Positions 34,229 through 45,266 of a DNA stretch of 64,000 nucleotides are shown here, in pieces. Made by a program: the position numbers and the translations under genes. The notes beneath the pieces are model-generated. The model ran no database searches. It was not told the origin of the DNA and saw nothing but the letters and a program-made list of their open reading frames with translations. This stretch comes from Megalobrama amblycephala (taxonomy: Eukaryota > Chordata > Actinopteri > Cypriniformes > Xenocyprididae): positions 10,557,623-10,621,622 of the forward strand of contig NC_063053.1 in NCBI RefSeq assembly GCF_018812025.1, given 5' to 3'. Within the stretch, counting starts at the first letter, position 1. Each line of letters opens with the position of its first letter.

Positions 34229-35269
34229 TTATACAGGCCAAATATCTGAACTCCATTAAAACAGTATATTTTCCTGAGAATAAAATCTGCATTCAGAGAA
34301 TGTGTCTTGGATATATGTGTAGTTACAAATAGTTTACTTGTTTTAATCAAAGATCTCATCTAAAATTATAATTTTCCTTTTCTGGAAACAAAAATACTGA
34401 TAAAAGATTTTTTTTTTTTTTTTTTTTTTTGCAGTGTAAAAACATTGATATCAGCAGGTTGCTGAAATAACTTATGAAATGTATTAAAAATAAAACTGCA
34501 AGGTACACGCTTTCCATTTTTTCATTGTTTTTTTTTTTCTTTTCATAATGTTGTGAAGAACACAGATGGGTTATAATTGTGATCGTGGTTAAGTGGGACA
34601 TGCAACATATTTTTGAGCACAACGTGCTGCACATGACAAAAGAGTGCATCTGCATGGGGCTGTACAGTACTGAGTCATTACATCTATTTAGACAGCCAAC
34701 AAGAAACGTTTCCATACACAGCGATGGTCCATTCAACCTCTGAACATGTCCAGCAGGGTCTGTCACTATAGTAAGTGTAGGGTAAAATAGCTGCCTGTAA
34801 ATAAAACATGACAAATAAAATGATGTTTTCATCATAATACATTAAATCTTACATGGCAACTTTAGCTCTGTTTTACCCTAAGATAACAACTGCTCTTAAA
34901 GTAAACAATCAACACCAGGTTACAAGTGTTAAATGAACACTCACTAATAATATGTTGGTCTGCACACGGAAGCAAAATTCCACATGGACTATATCACACC
35001 AATTACTTTTTAACAGCGCAGTTTTTGCTCAACACTAAATTTAAGGCAATGCCTCATTAGGGGCCATTTTATCTCCCCACTGTTGTCTCTTTTTAACTTT
35101 AACGAAGACTGTCTGATTAGAGTGGAAACTATATATAAATGTATTCAGACAATTACACCACACTTAAAAATGTCAATTACATTGGCAAAATATAAAAAAC
35201 CAAGTAGAATAAAAATGTGCTTTATGTGTAATGATACTGTCTGGTCTACTGTGTCTCAGGTTATATATT
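34225..35269. other. Non-coding DNA with poly-T runs
   Basis: Poly-T tracts lie at about 34408-34430 and 34527-34540. No gene is supported; the 159-codon minus-strand frame at 34356-34835 is broken by low-complexity runs and shows no domain. Confidence 0.4.
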
Positions 35270-36601
35270 GAGTGTTTATCCCTGAGGATGTTCTGTGCTT
35301 TATTCCTGCAGCGTTGTGTCCATGGATGGGAGGTCAGATCCTATGTTCCTCTCTGCACTCTTTATAACCTTTTGGAGAGCCTTCCTCTCTGTCTGAGTGG
35401 TGTTCCCAAACCAGACAATGAAGCAATTTGTGAGGATGCTCTCTACGAGTCCTCTGTAGGCCTGGGTGAGGTGACGGCGACTGAGTCCAGCATTCCTTAA
35501 CAGCCTGATGAAATAAAGCCACTGTTGGGCCTTCTTCACTGTGGCAACAACCAGTTCAGGTTTGATGACACATGTAGGACTAGAAACTTGTGACTATCAG
35601 CCCTCTCCACCTCTGTCTCCTTGATGATGAAAGGCTGCAGAGGGTAAGATTTCCTCCTGAAGTCCATGATTATTTCCTTGGTCTTGTTTATACTGAGGAT
35701 GAGGTCATTGTCCACTCCATAGGCAAGAATATTGTTGACCAGCTACCGGTAACCAGACTCATGCCCACCTTTAATGAGGCCCAATATAGTTGTGTCATCT
35801 GCATACTTAATGATGGCAGTGTTGTCCTGGATGGAGACACTGTCATAGGTATACAGGGTGTAGAGTTTGGGGCTGAGACAACAGCCCTGGGGTGTTCCTG
35901 TGCTAACTGAAAGCTCAGCAGAGACCCTGCCCATCATCCTCACCTTCTCAATGAGAAAATCCAAAACCCAGTTACAGGTGGGAGTTGGGACCTCAAGGTC
36001 TGTCAGATTCCCAATTAGCATTTCTGGTTGGATGGTATAGTAGGCAGAACTATAATCCAGGAAGAGCATCCTTACATTAGTCCAGATGTTGGAGTATATA
36101 GTGCAAAGCTGTGGCCACCGCTTCGTCCACTGATCTGTTGGGGCAATATGTAGGGGATCAGCAGTGTCTGGAACCACAGAGTTAATGTATGTAAGTACCA
36201 GTTTCTCTAGGCACTTCATGGCAACTGATGTTAGTGCCTAAAGTCATTCAGGGTAGATGTGTCTAGTTTCTTAGGGGCCGGTATAATAATAGAGGATTTA
36301 AATAAATGTGGTACCTTCAGGTCTTTTGGTGATACACCATCAGGTTCCACTGCCTTGCGGGGGTTTGCCTGTTTCAGAACCTTCAAAACCTGTGTGTGTG
36401 TCACCTGGAGTGTATTGTCCTCATGGTTGATGAAGAATTTTGAAGGATTGTCTATATTCAATCTGTCAAATCTAGTGTAGAAACAGTTGAGGCTGTCTGG
36501 TAAGGTGGTGTCTTGAGTCTTAGTCAAGTTTATGTTGCTTCTGTAGTTAGTGTCAGACTGGATTCCCTGCCACATGTAAGTTTTTGGGAATATGCCCTTT
36601 T

Positions 36602-36946
36602 AAAGTGAAGTCAGTGAGTGACGTGACGTGTAGCTAATTATGGTGTCCCATACTCAAAATATGTGCTCTGCATTTCACCCATCCAATTACACAAACTCAG
36701 CAGTGAGTATTGAACACACATCCACCGTGAACACACACCTGGAGCAGTGGGTAGCCATTTTTGCTGCAGCACCCGGGGAGTGATTGGGGGTTAGGTACCT
36801 TGTTCAAGGGCACCTCAGTTGTGGGTAATGAGAGTGGAAGTATTCTTCACTCCCCCACCTACATTTCCTGCTGGTACTGAGACTTGAACCTGTGACCTTA
36901 ATTACAAGGCCCGACTCTCTAACCATTAGGACACAACTGCCCCTAG
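36602..36946 (-). mobile_element. Full-length tRNA-derived SINE inside the LINE
   Basis: On the minus strand the head runs GGGGCAGTTGTGTCCTAATG with GGTTAGAGAGT and the B-box GGTTCAAGTCTC. The body has GTGCCCTTGAACAAGGTACC, CACTCCCCGGGTGC and GCTACCCACTGCTCC, and the tail ends with CACGTCACGTCAC and TTCACTTT near 36602. It is the longer relative of the SINE at 22577-22818. It splits the L2-like reading frame between the linker and MWQGIQ. Confidence 0.9.
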
Positions 36947-36957
36947 AAGATATTTTC

Positions 36958-37022
36958 TGCATTGGCCAGGAATCAGGTCTCACGCATGGCAGGCGAGGAT
37001 TCTACCACTGAACCACCACTGC
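36958..37022 (-). tRNA. tRNA-Gly(GCC) pseudogene
   Basis: On the minus strand the sequence starts GCAGTGGTGGTTCAGTGGTA, keeps the A-box, an anticodon stem-loop with CTGCCAT (anticodon GCC), and ends CCTGGCCAATGCA, which pairs with the acceptor 5' strand GCA-TGG with a mismatch. It is about 65 nt instead of the usual 71 for this tRNA, because roughly six bases are missing from the T arm, whose GGTTCGATTCC is reduced to GATTCC. It is therefore unlikely to be functional. It sits next to the SINE head inside a dead LINE, which suggests a retroposed or transposon-borne copy. Confidence 0.8.
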
Positions 37023-38038
37023 TCAATCTGATAATCTTTTTGCAGATCTGATGGTCTTTCATAACTTACTGTATATTGGGCCCGCTTGTATTCTTCTCTG
37101 TCCTCTGACTTGAAAGCTTCCTGTCTTTTCTTGATCTTCCCCCTTAAACCAGGGCTTTTGATTTGGAAAATACAAATAGTTCAATAGTTCAGCAGTCCAT
37201 GTATTAATGGCTTTAATTGTGACTGGATTATCCTTCAGCTGTTTGATATAACTAGGCTTTAGCAGGATTGCTTGGTGGTCAGGTTTTCCAAAATGGGGTT
37301 TGAGTTTTGCTGCATATATGAATTTCTGATGTCACTATAACAATGATCCAGTGTATTGGGAAAAGTGACAAACTGGTAGAGTTTTGGGATGACTTTTCCA
37401 GAGATTGCGGTGGTTAAAATCTCCCAGGATATTGAAAGCAGCATCAGTATTATGTTCTCACACAACTCTCACAATAATGCACTGCAGTTCGCTGGATAAA
37501 TAAAACGGTCTGCATTTTAAAGTTAAATATTCCAGTTCTTCAGAACAAAACTGAGAAATAACCTTAAGGCCCCGGTATACTTCAAACGAAGTTCTTTTTC
37601 GTTCTTCGTTTAGGGTTAAAAAATTAGTACTCCAGTCACGTCACGTCTTCATATAGCATTTTATTCAGTAGATTGCTTAAAATCAAGCAGCTTTACAGTA
37701 TCAAACATGAAAAACAGTGTTAGTGCCTCATTTTTTTGCAAGCACAACTTCATATTGTACTATAAAGCGGCTATCCAGTGTTCATGTTTTCACTCGCGGA
37801 GATCTTACCTCGACGAACTCAAACACACGAAATGAGTCAAAGACGCGTCCCACGCGAGTGAAGGCGGAGCCTCAGTGCACACCTCCTGTTACGTTATCGC
37901 CACTGACCAATGGTAGTACGAAGGTGTTTTGCAGCTGGAGCAAACTTTTCCTGAAAGTTCACTTTGGCAAGCCGTTTCAAACTTCCAAAAAGAACACAAA
38001 ACATACTTCGTTTTGGCCTGATTTTGTTTGAAATGACG

Positions 38039-38090
38039 TCATACCATACCATACCATACCATACCATACCATACCATACCATACCAACTT
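38039..38090 (+). repeat. (ATACC)n microsatellite
   Basis: About ten ATACC units. On the minus strand they follow the fragment at 38091-38460 like a LINE tail. Confidence 0.9.
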
Positions 38091-38460
38091 TATTAAGCAC
38101 TTTACAACAACCAAAGTTGACCAAAGTGCTGTACAGAAAAAATAAACATATGTACAATTAATAACCACACAATAAAAGCATTCAAAGTAACAAATTAAAT
38201 CAAGTAAATAAAGTCGACATCTTACTAGGTCTCAAAAGCCAAAGAGAAAAGATGGGTTTTAAGAAGGGTTTTAAAAGCAGATAAAGAAGAGGCCTGCTTA
38301 ACATGCAAAGGCAGATCATTCCATAGTTTAGGGGCAGACACAGCAAAGGCACGGTCCCCTCTGAGCTTATGTTTAGTTTTAGGCACAGTCAGGAGCAGCT
38401 GATCATCTGATCTTAAAGAGCGGACGGGTTTATAAGAGTGTAGAAGCTCATAGAGGTATG
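38091..38460 (-). mobile_element. Probable retroposon 3' fragment nested in the TTAA element
   Basis: The block with TAAGCACTTTACAACAACC, AAGTGCTGTACAG, GATGGGTTTTAAGAAGGG and GGCAGATCATTCCATAG is one I recognise as dispersed in fish genomes. Its abutting pentanucleotide repeat on the minus-strand 3' side is what a microsatellite-tailed LINE insertion would leave. No RT frame is present. Confidence 0.45.
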
Positions 38461-38514
38461 GCGGGGCAAGTCACATCAGTTCGTTCTTCGATTGAAGTAT
38501 ACCGGAGCCTTTAA

Positions 38515-38960
38515 TGTCTGCACACCAGGACTGTTTGACGGAAATGGCTGTTCCTCCCACAAAAATATGAAGCAGCACAACTGTTTTAAAAAATTAATAA
38601 TAAGAAGAAATGTTTTTTTTTTTAATTTATTTTGTTTTTGAGCAGCAAATCAGCATATTAGAATTATTTCTGAAGGATCATACAACACTGAAGACAGGAG
38701 TAAAGATTCAGCTTTGCCATCACAGGAATAAATTTGAGTAAATTCAAATAGAAAGGTTTTTGTAATTGTGAAACTTTATGGTTGTCAGATGTTACTGGAT
38801 TGTGTTCATAGTTGATGTGATAAATTGCACCTGTGGATACTTTGCTAGGACACCTGTGTGACTTCAAATCAACTTTAGACCCGTTGGTTAAAATTCACTG
38901 CAAATAAACCACTCAGAAAAGATGTAATGACATCAAGTGTGGCCATATACTTTTTAGGGG
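38515..38960. repeat. Interspersed DNA-repeat fragment
   Basis: TGAAGGATCATACAACACTG, GAAGACAGGAGTAAAGATTC and CATCACAGGAATAAATT belong to the common cyprinid repeat family whose terminus is seen at 28461-28662. Both ends are unclear. Confidence 0.45.
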
Positions 38961-39789
38961 TCACTGTACATCAAGTGAAATTGTTTTAATTTGCTTTTAT
39001 GTACTGCCCAGTGTATGGAGGACAGGTGTGCCTGCAGATGCTCATGCTAATGTGGATCGCACCAAAAAAAGGGTCTTTAATGACTCCACGGCTGTGTGCG
39101 TTTGTTTTAAGATGTGTCTGTTGGATCTGAGAGGGCTCCCGCGAGAATGAAACAGTTCTGTGGTCTTTGTGCAAAAAGGGAGTGCGACAGCTGTACTGTT
39201 CCCATGGTCCACAGCACATCTTTATATTCTCACACATATGCTCTGCGATATACACTCACGGAATGTCGATTTCCTATCCCGCGTCCTATTTCTATCAGTC
39301 TCTATGGCCATCTGCACAGGGCACCATTATTCCTGGTCACTCTGCATTTGGGATGCTCGTTACTGTGGTGCTAGTTGGGGAGGGATGTTGCTAGGCAGTG
39401 GACCCCAGAGACTGCATTGTCCAGATGCTGCTGGCTTTCCCAGGCTGCCTCCTCTCCAACCAGAAGGAACACAACGCTCTCATTTCTGAAGTGTGTTACT
39501 GCATCTGGGGTGCTCGAAACAGCAGGGAACAGCTCACATGCATGTACACGAGCGCACACACACGCATGCTCACACACGAACCTGACAAAACTTTACTTTG
39601 GAGCACAACCGGTGCTGCATTCCAGCACTGCGGAAACTAGGATGGTCTGATTTTAGTTGCAAATTTTCAAAAAAAGTTTGTTTGAAACGTTGGAAATATA
39701 TGAGCCAATATTATTTGGGCCATTTTTTTTCAGTGTTGAGTTGTCGTTCAGACTAAAACCACTTTGTTCAAAGCAAACTCAGTCTCTTT
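38961..39789. other. Non-coding DNA
   Basis: Several overlapping short frames at 39110-39650 in all directions have no recognised domains or splice support. No gene is called. Confidence 0.4.
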
Positions 39790-39811
39790 TCTCTATTCAG
39801 TATATTATACT

Positions 39812-39904
39812 TCTTAATAATAATAATAATAATAACAGTTTAAAAAATAATATAATTTTGAAATTGAAATTATATTACTATCATAAATAGGAGTCCTGTT
39901 ATGT

Positions 39905-39966
<62 letters not shown>

Positions 39967-39990
39967 TATATATATATATATATATATATA
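39812..39990 (+). repeat. AAT, CA and TA microsatellites
   Basis: An AAT run (about 39812-39834), a CA run of roughly 28 units (39909-39964) and a TA run (39966-39990) lie close together. Confidence 0.9.
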
Positions 39991-40009
39991 CTTTGCAGAT
40001 CTTTTTCAT

Positions 40010-40520
40010 GCAAATTATTCATTTTCTTTATCAACTTTCTTTAGTGTGTAATGTTGCTGAATAACTCCAAAGGGAGTTATTCTCTATATCAGTGCAGACT
40101 GTTTTTGAACTCCTTTTTGATGGACATGTCACAGAATTCCTCATTTAAATAATTCCCGCCCAAGGCATACACAAAAAAGGGGGCGGGGCCTGGTTTTGTT
40201 GTATTATGAAACTTTTTATTTTTTTTATTTTTATTAATGCTTAGTAACATAAGAACATTGCATTATAAAACTTGTAAGGGGTGTGACACTTCCAAAACAT
40301 GGTGGTCCAGCCGACCAATCAAAGCACATTGCACATTTCGGAAGGAGGGGCTTCATAGAGACAGGATCTAATCAGAGCGTTACTGACAGACTAGGAAGAG
40401 AGGTGCTGCAACAATGTGAAAAATAATATTTATAACATTCAAGCATGAAAAGCTATTCTAGTAGACCCCAAAAACAAAATCAAGAACATAATATAAAATA
40501 TAAAAGAGCATAAAATGACC
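40010..40520. repeat. Truncated relative of the 26.5-kb TTAA-family element
   Basis: Shares TTTAGTGTGTAATGTTGCTG, the GGGGGCGGGGCCTGG patch, and CACATTTCGGAAGGAGGGGC with that family. Neither terminal repeat is clear, and no exon-like frame is retained. Confidence 0.5.
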
Positions 40521-42950
40521 TTTTTAAAGCATTAGACTAGAAAAATAAGAAGTGCAAAAGTTTGGTGCATTTATGTCACAAAGAAAAAATATTTATTTCT
40601 CAGATAATGAATGATTTTTAAATGAAATATAATCAAAACCTCTATTAACTATTGAGTTTGGCTCAGATGTTTCTTTTAAAATTATTTAGGAGAAATAACA
40701 GTGGACAAATGTAAACAAATTAATTGGTAATTATACAGTAGCTGTAATGAAGATAATTTGGTCTTGAAAGCATTTGAAGGAAGTTCATATTGAGATCTCT
40801 GACTTTTTATTGCAGACGGTGGTAGGAGACAGAAAAATAACAAATACACAATCTTTTTTTAATAACAAAAACACAAAATTGCTAAAACTTGATTTTTTTT
40901 TTAAAATAACAAAACTATAATAGTATCTCACTTATACTAAAATAGCACTACAAGAGATTAACCAGTCACAACATGATAAACTGAAAGAGTTTTTGACTTT
41001 AGCAGCTGTAACAGGGCATTCTGTCAGTAGCACTGGGTGGCTCCGCCCACCAGGAAATGTAATTGTTCCAAAATCATGCTCCTTATAACTCTATATTAAA
41101 CATCAGATATGTTCTCATTTGCTGTGATTGTGTAACATCCTGAAGCAGTCACTGGAAACTTCTGCATCGTGCCTGGTTATTCTCCATTTGCTCTGCATTT
41201 CATCTCATTTCTGTGTAGGAGAAACAATTATGATATTAAAGAAATGTTCTTATGGGACTGGCTTCAGTAAACATCAAAATAATCTTAAAACAGTTTCTTG
41301 TCAGCATTACTTTCGCTCTGTTCCAGAGATTAGCGTTCAGCACGGCGGCCAGTATTCACCTCCCGTCGAGTGTGCCAGAAACTGTCACCCTTGCTCTGTT
41401 AAGTCCAGAAATGTCTCAGGAAAAGAGAGAAGACAGCTGTCTACCTCACTTTCTGTCTCTCTGCTTCTTCTCTTTCTCCAAACACCTCTTATAAATATTC
41501 AGACCTTTCGGTTTGCGTGTGGCCCGCAGCATGGCACCCACTGTTGCACCCACAGGTGAACATACCTATACTGACTGTCCTACATCTCTCTCTCAGATCT
41601 TCCTGTCCTTCTTCCATCCGTTTCCTGCTTTTCTGATCGAGTTATTTGTAAGGTTTTGGGAAGAATCATCTCTGTCCTGCAATGAATGATACTGAGGAAG
41701 AAAAAGTCATTTTGACTTTTCAAGGTCAATTTTTGTTTAACACTTATGTAGCATTCAGTATTGAGAAGTATCAATACAAAAGTTCAATTGCCATAAAATC
41801 ATATAAAACTCAAACTATTTCACCCAATATTTGTGTGTGCTGTGTATTTATCTTAGCAACATGCTAATGCCAAACTGTATTGGAAACAATTGTGAGTCTA
41901 GTCACCTGTGTAGGGTGCTATTGTTGTTACGCTATTACCACTAGGTAGACAGCACTGCAGCTCACTAGGTTTTGGAACAGAGCTGTAGTGAGGCGGAATG
42001 GAGGATGACAGGGGCTAACGGGGGTCCGACGTTGTGGTTGACTAGCTGGTTCTCTAGGCTATAAATCATGTCTGGACGCTCCTGCTCTGTGAAAGTGCTC
42101 AACGACCAGTCACCAGTGACTGGAAGAATTTCTCCTTAATTCCCTTCATTTACATATCCCGCCCTCTCTACTCATCCTCTCGCACACTTTGCATTCCCTT
42201 TCTGTCTGTTCTTCCCTTAATTTGTTTTTGTGTCTCTTTCACAGTTTAATGAGATGTGGACAGGATGAGTCTGTGCATATTTTCTGTTGTAGTCTAATGG
42301 GTTGTTTGCACTACTTCAGCTTATAAAAACTGTTAGATTTAAATCTCAACATTCACTGTCAATGCTTCTTTGAAGAGAAGGTAGAACACCTTCAGTTCTG
42401 TCATATTTTGTTTTCATTTAAACTCATCTTCAGCGTTTTCCCTCTAAACATCTTCAATTATTTGTGATCATTGCTTTAGTTCTAACACATACTGTAGGGA
42501 AGTAAAATTATAAAGCAAATCTCTCTCAATTGCTAAACCGCAATGATATTAGACCACTGAGGTCTTCTACTTCTCAGATGTTTCTCCCAAGAAAAAGACC
42601 TCAGTAATCTCACCAGAGTTTCAGAAGAGACCTCAATTATGTCTCAAATTGAGCTCGGATTTGCCGATACCAAAGTCTGCAGTCAAAAGATTTCAATAAG
42701 AACTCAAAAATTTCCAATCAAATCCTCCCAAAACCAAATGATCATCACTATACCATCCACATTTTTTTATAGATCTTAATGTACACTACCATTCAAAAGT
42801 TTAGGTTTGGTAAAATAGCTGTTGTCTATTTTAATATGTTAAATATATTTAACCCTAATCTTTTGTTGTTGACTCATTTTGACGGACTATTGTTTGGAGA
42901 AACTTGTAAAATGTAAAGGTCAAAACTCAAGATAACTGAAACTTGAGTAA
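40521..42950. other. Mostly unique non-coding DNA
   Basis: A 143-codon frame at 41128-41559 has no recognised domain. A terminus scrap (CACTACCATTCAAAAGTTTA) lies at 42784-42805. The pieces 41600-42500 look unique. No gene is supported. Confidence 0.4.
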
Positions 42951-43218
42951 AGAGATCACACAAAAATTAAGATTCTATCATTTACTCACCCTAATGTTGT
43001 TCCAAACCTTAGTTTCTTTCTTCTTTTAAATACAAAAGAAGATATTTTGAGGAATGTTGGTAACCAGACAGTTGACAGTAGCCATTGACTTCCATATTAT
43101 TTTTTTTCCTACTATGGAAGTCGATGGCTACCATCAACTGTTTGATTACCATCATTCTTCTTCAACGTGAGGGTGAGTAAATGATGAAAAAAATTGTTTT
43201 TTGGGGTGAACTGTCTCT
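42951..43218. mobile_element. Complete palindromic MITE (TTAA family)
   Basis: The two arms pair across a poly-T centre: ATTTACTCACCCTAATGTTG with TGAGGGTGAGTAAATGATG, and GTAGCCATTGACTTCCATA with ATGGAAGTCGATGGCTACC. The ends read AGAGATCACACAAAAATT and its rough inverse TTGGGGTGAACTGTCTCT. TTAA follows on the right (43219-43222); the left has GTAA. Single-arm fragments occur at 2018, 13526, 14925, 34037, 44326 and 63925. Confidence 0.85.
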
Positions 43219-43222
43219 TTAA

Positions 43223-44325
43223 GTCTCATGAGCTATGAGAGCGAATTTAATGGTTTAAGAAGCAACCATTGAAAAACATATATTGGTCTAAGTCTGACAT
43301 ATTCAATATTACTTCCGCCTTCACTATCACTTGAAACATAACCTTGTAAAAGGACTCTACTTTTCCAAACAAATGGAGAGTTAAAAAGAAGTATAGATTT
43401 CTACAGTCTGTTCGCATGGAAACTTCCCGCCAGTAAAATATTATGTAATCTGAACCGAGAAGCCCAATGGCAGAGTTTTCTGAGCGTTGACTAAGATCAC
43501 AGACAAACTTCATTTGAAGAAAGCAATAAACATTTCCTGCCGCAGGCTGCGTTAGGTAGACGCGCTCTTGTGCAAAGTGACATATTGCTACAAATTTTGA
43601 CACTAAATCTCTTTCCTTTGGTTTTCTAACCAGGAGGAAGATTTTAATGAGGATAATTTTAATCTAAAATCACACATTGCCCTAAAATATTACAGCCCTC
43701 ATATCTCCACAGAGACTCCCCTTCTGAAAACAGCCCATAAACTGATGCATTTTATTTTGAAGTTCAGTCACTCATGAGATCCTAAACATATGGTGTAAAC
43801 AAAAACGCTGAACGATGCTGCTTTACCACCTCACTTACCTCTGAAAGGCATTTTGATGTTTCTTAACCTACAAATCACAGCCATGCAATCGCCCCTAGGC
43901 TCAGCGTATAAACATTAACATAGAACGCTCACATCTGTGTTCACGACCTGAGGGACGCATAGACTGGCACGGTTTGATTGTGAGGTCTCGGACAGGCAGT
44001 GCGGCGTCCCCTCTGCAGGCTGAGAGAGTGGGAGGACTACGGGCAGAGGAGTGACAGCAAGCCGTAATGAAGCCCGACTCCAGTTCTCTCATTAGAGGCT
44101 GGAATACAGGCGTCCCCCGAGAACAACCCTTATTACAGACCCCCACTAACCTCAGACACAAAGTAAAGAAGTTAAAAGAGTAGATGAGTCGTAGATGGAG
44201 AACAAGAAAGGCAGGGAGGAAGATAAAGCATTTGTGTTAGAGAGAGAAGATGAGAATGAGAAAATAGCAATGTGCTGAAGGACAGAATGTGTCTGAAATA
44301 TATAAAAATGGCATTACTTTAATCA
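43223..44325. other. Non-coding DNA
   Basis: No gene is supported. The less AT-rich block 43915-44165 has an 86-codon minus-strand frame without recognised features. Confidence 0.4.
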
Positions 44326-44420
44326 CTATTAAATGAGCAGTTTACCCCAAAATAGAAAACATGACTTTTTAGCTCACATTCATGTTGTTCCAAACCAGTA
44401 TTACATTCTTTCTTCAGTGG
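44326..44420 (+). repeat. Left-arm fragment of the palindromic MITE
   Basis: GAGCAGTTTACCCCAAAATA, CACATTCATGTTGTTCCAAAC (in part) and TTCTTTCTTCAGTGGAAAAC match the left arm at 42951-43080. Confidence 0.65.
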
Positions 44421-44646
44421 AAAACAAAAAGAAGCACTTGGAATAATACACACAGAATGGACTAGATTTGTGATCATTTTATAGTGCTTTGTCCCATTTT
44501 TTAGTTGCAGCTGTCAAACAATATAAAAAATAAATGATTAAATGATGACAGTTTTCATTCAGTTTAACATTTTAAAGTTTAGTCTTGTGTAAAGTGATGA
44601 AATCCTTCTAAACAAGTTGAATTCAGCAACATTATTGTTGATGATG

Positions 44647-44648
<2 letters not shown>

Positions 44649-44679
<31 letters not shown>

Positions 44680-44680
44680 A
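44649..44680 (+). repeat. CA microsatellite
   Basis: About 15 AC units just upstream of the Tc1 pair. Confidence 0.9.
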
Positions 44681-45266
44681 CAATTTCCTGTATCAAACAA
44701 ACTATTTTAATCTCATATTGGGCCAAATCTCCATATACACTATATATTGCCAAAAGAATTAACTTTAATGACATCCCATTCTTAATCTGTAGAGTTTAAT
44801 ATGAAGTTGGCCCACCCTTTGCAGCTATAACAGTCTCAACTCTTTTGGGAAGGCTTTCCACAAGGTGTGTGTTTATGGGAATTTTTGACCATTCTTCTAG
44901 AAGCGCATTTGTGAGGTCAGGCAGTGATGTTGGTGAGAAGGCCTGGCTCGCAGTCTCCGCTCTAATTCATCCCAAAGGTGTTCTATCGGGTTGAGGTCAG
45001 GACTCTGTGCAGGTCAGTCAAGTTCCTCCACACCAAACTCGCTCATCCATGTCTTTATGGACCTTTACGTGGCCTACCACCTCGTGACTGAGTTGCTGTT
45101 GTTCCCAGTTACTTCCACTTTGTTATGATACCACTAAGAGTTGACCGTGGAATATTTAGTAGTGAGGTAATTTCACGAATGGACTTATTGCACAGGTGGC
45201 AACCTCTCACGTTACCACGCTTGAATTCACTGAGCTCCTGAGAGTGACCCATTCTTTCACAAATGT

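Larger units (their letters stand above)
35270..37470 (-). mobile_element. L2-like LINE pseudogene, minus strand, interrupted
   Basis: Reading leftwards from 37470, the traces are: endonuclease C-terminal part (SGKVIPKLYQFVTFPNTLDH), the linker (YFPNQKPWFKGKIKKRQEAF), then after an insertion MWQGIQSDTNYRSN, the RT fingers (NPRKAVEPDGVSPK, IIPAPKKLD), the palm with VRMLFLDYSSAYYTIQP, TGTPQGCCLSPKLYTLYT and the K-Y-A-D-D box (YADD, 35794-35805), and the C-terminal KKAQQWLYFIRLLRNAGLS and ERKALQKVIKSAERNIG. The order is collinear with L2-clade ORF2. Frameshifts, stops, internal deletions and the SINE plus tRNA-like insertion at about 36590-37025 kill it. The 5' part of ORF2 is missing. Confidence 0.88.
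37568..38510. mobile_element. TTAA-flanked element, third family
   Basis: Ends GGCCCCGGTATACTTCAAA and, inverted, AGGCTCCGGTATACTTCAA. TTAA lies at 37564-37567 and 38511-38514. Terminal similarity extends through CGAAG and the GTTCTTCG words. The interior contains the pentanucleotide run and a LINE-like fragment at about 38040-38460 and has no transposase frame. The repeat at 801 has a similar terminus. Confidence 0.7.

Noticed and set aside
34086..34359. Frames rich in Tyr-Ile repeats
   Set aside because: Translation of a TA microsatellite, not a protein.
34356..34835. A 159-codon minus-strand frame
   Set aside because: It runs through poly-T tracts (poly-Lys) and has no domain, signal or splice support.
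41128..41559. A 143-codon plus-strand frame
   Set aside because: No recognisable domain; the composition changes along its length. An acceptor-like and a donor-like site exist but at unconvincing positions.
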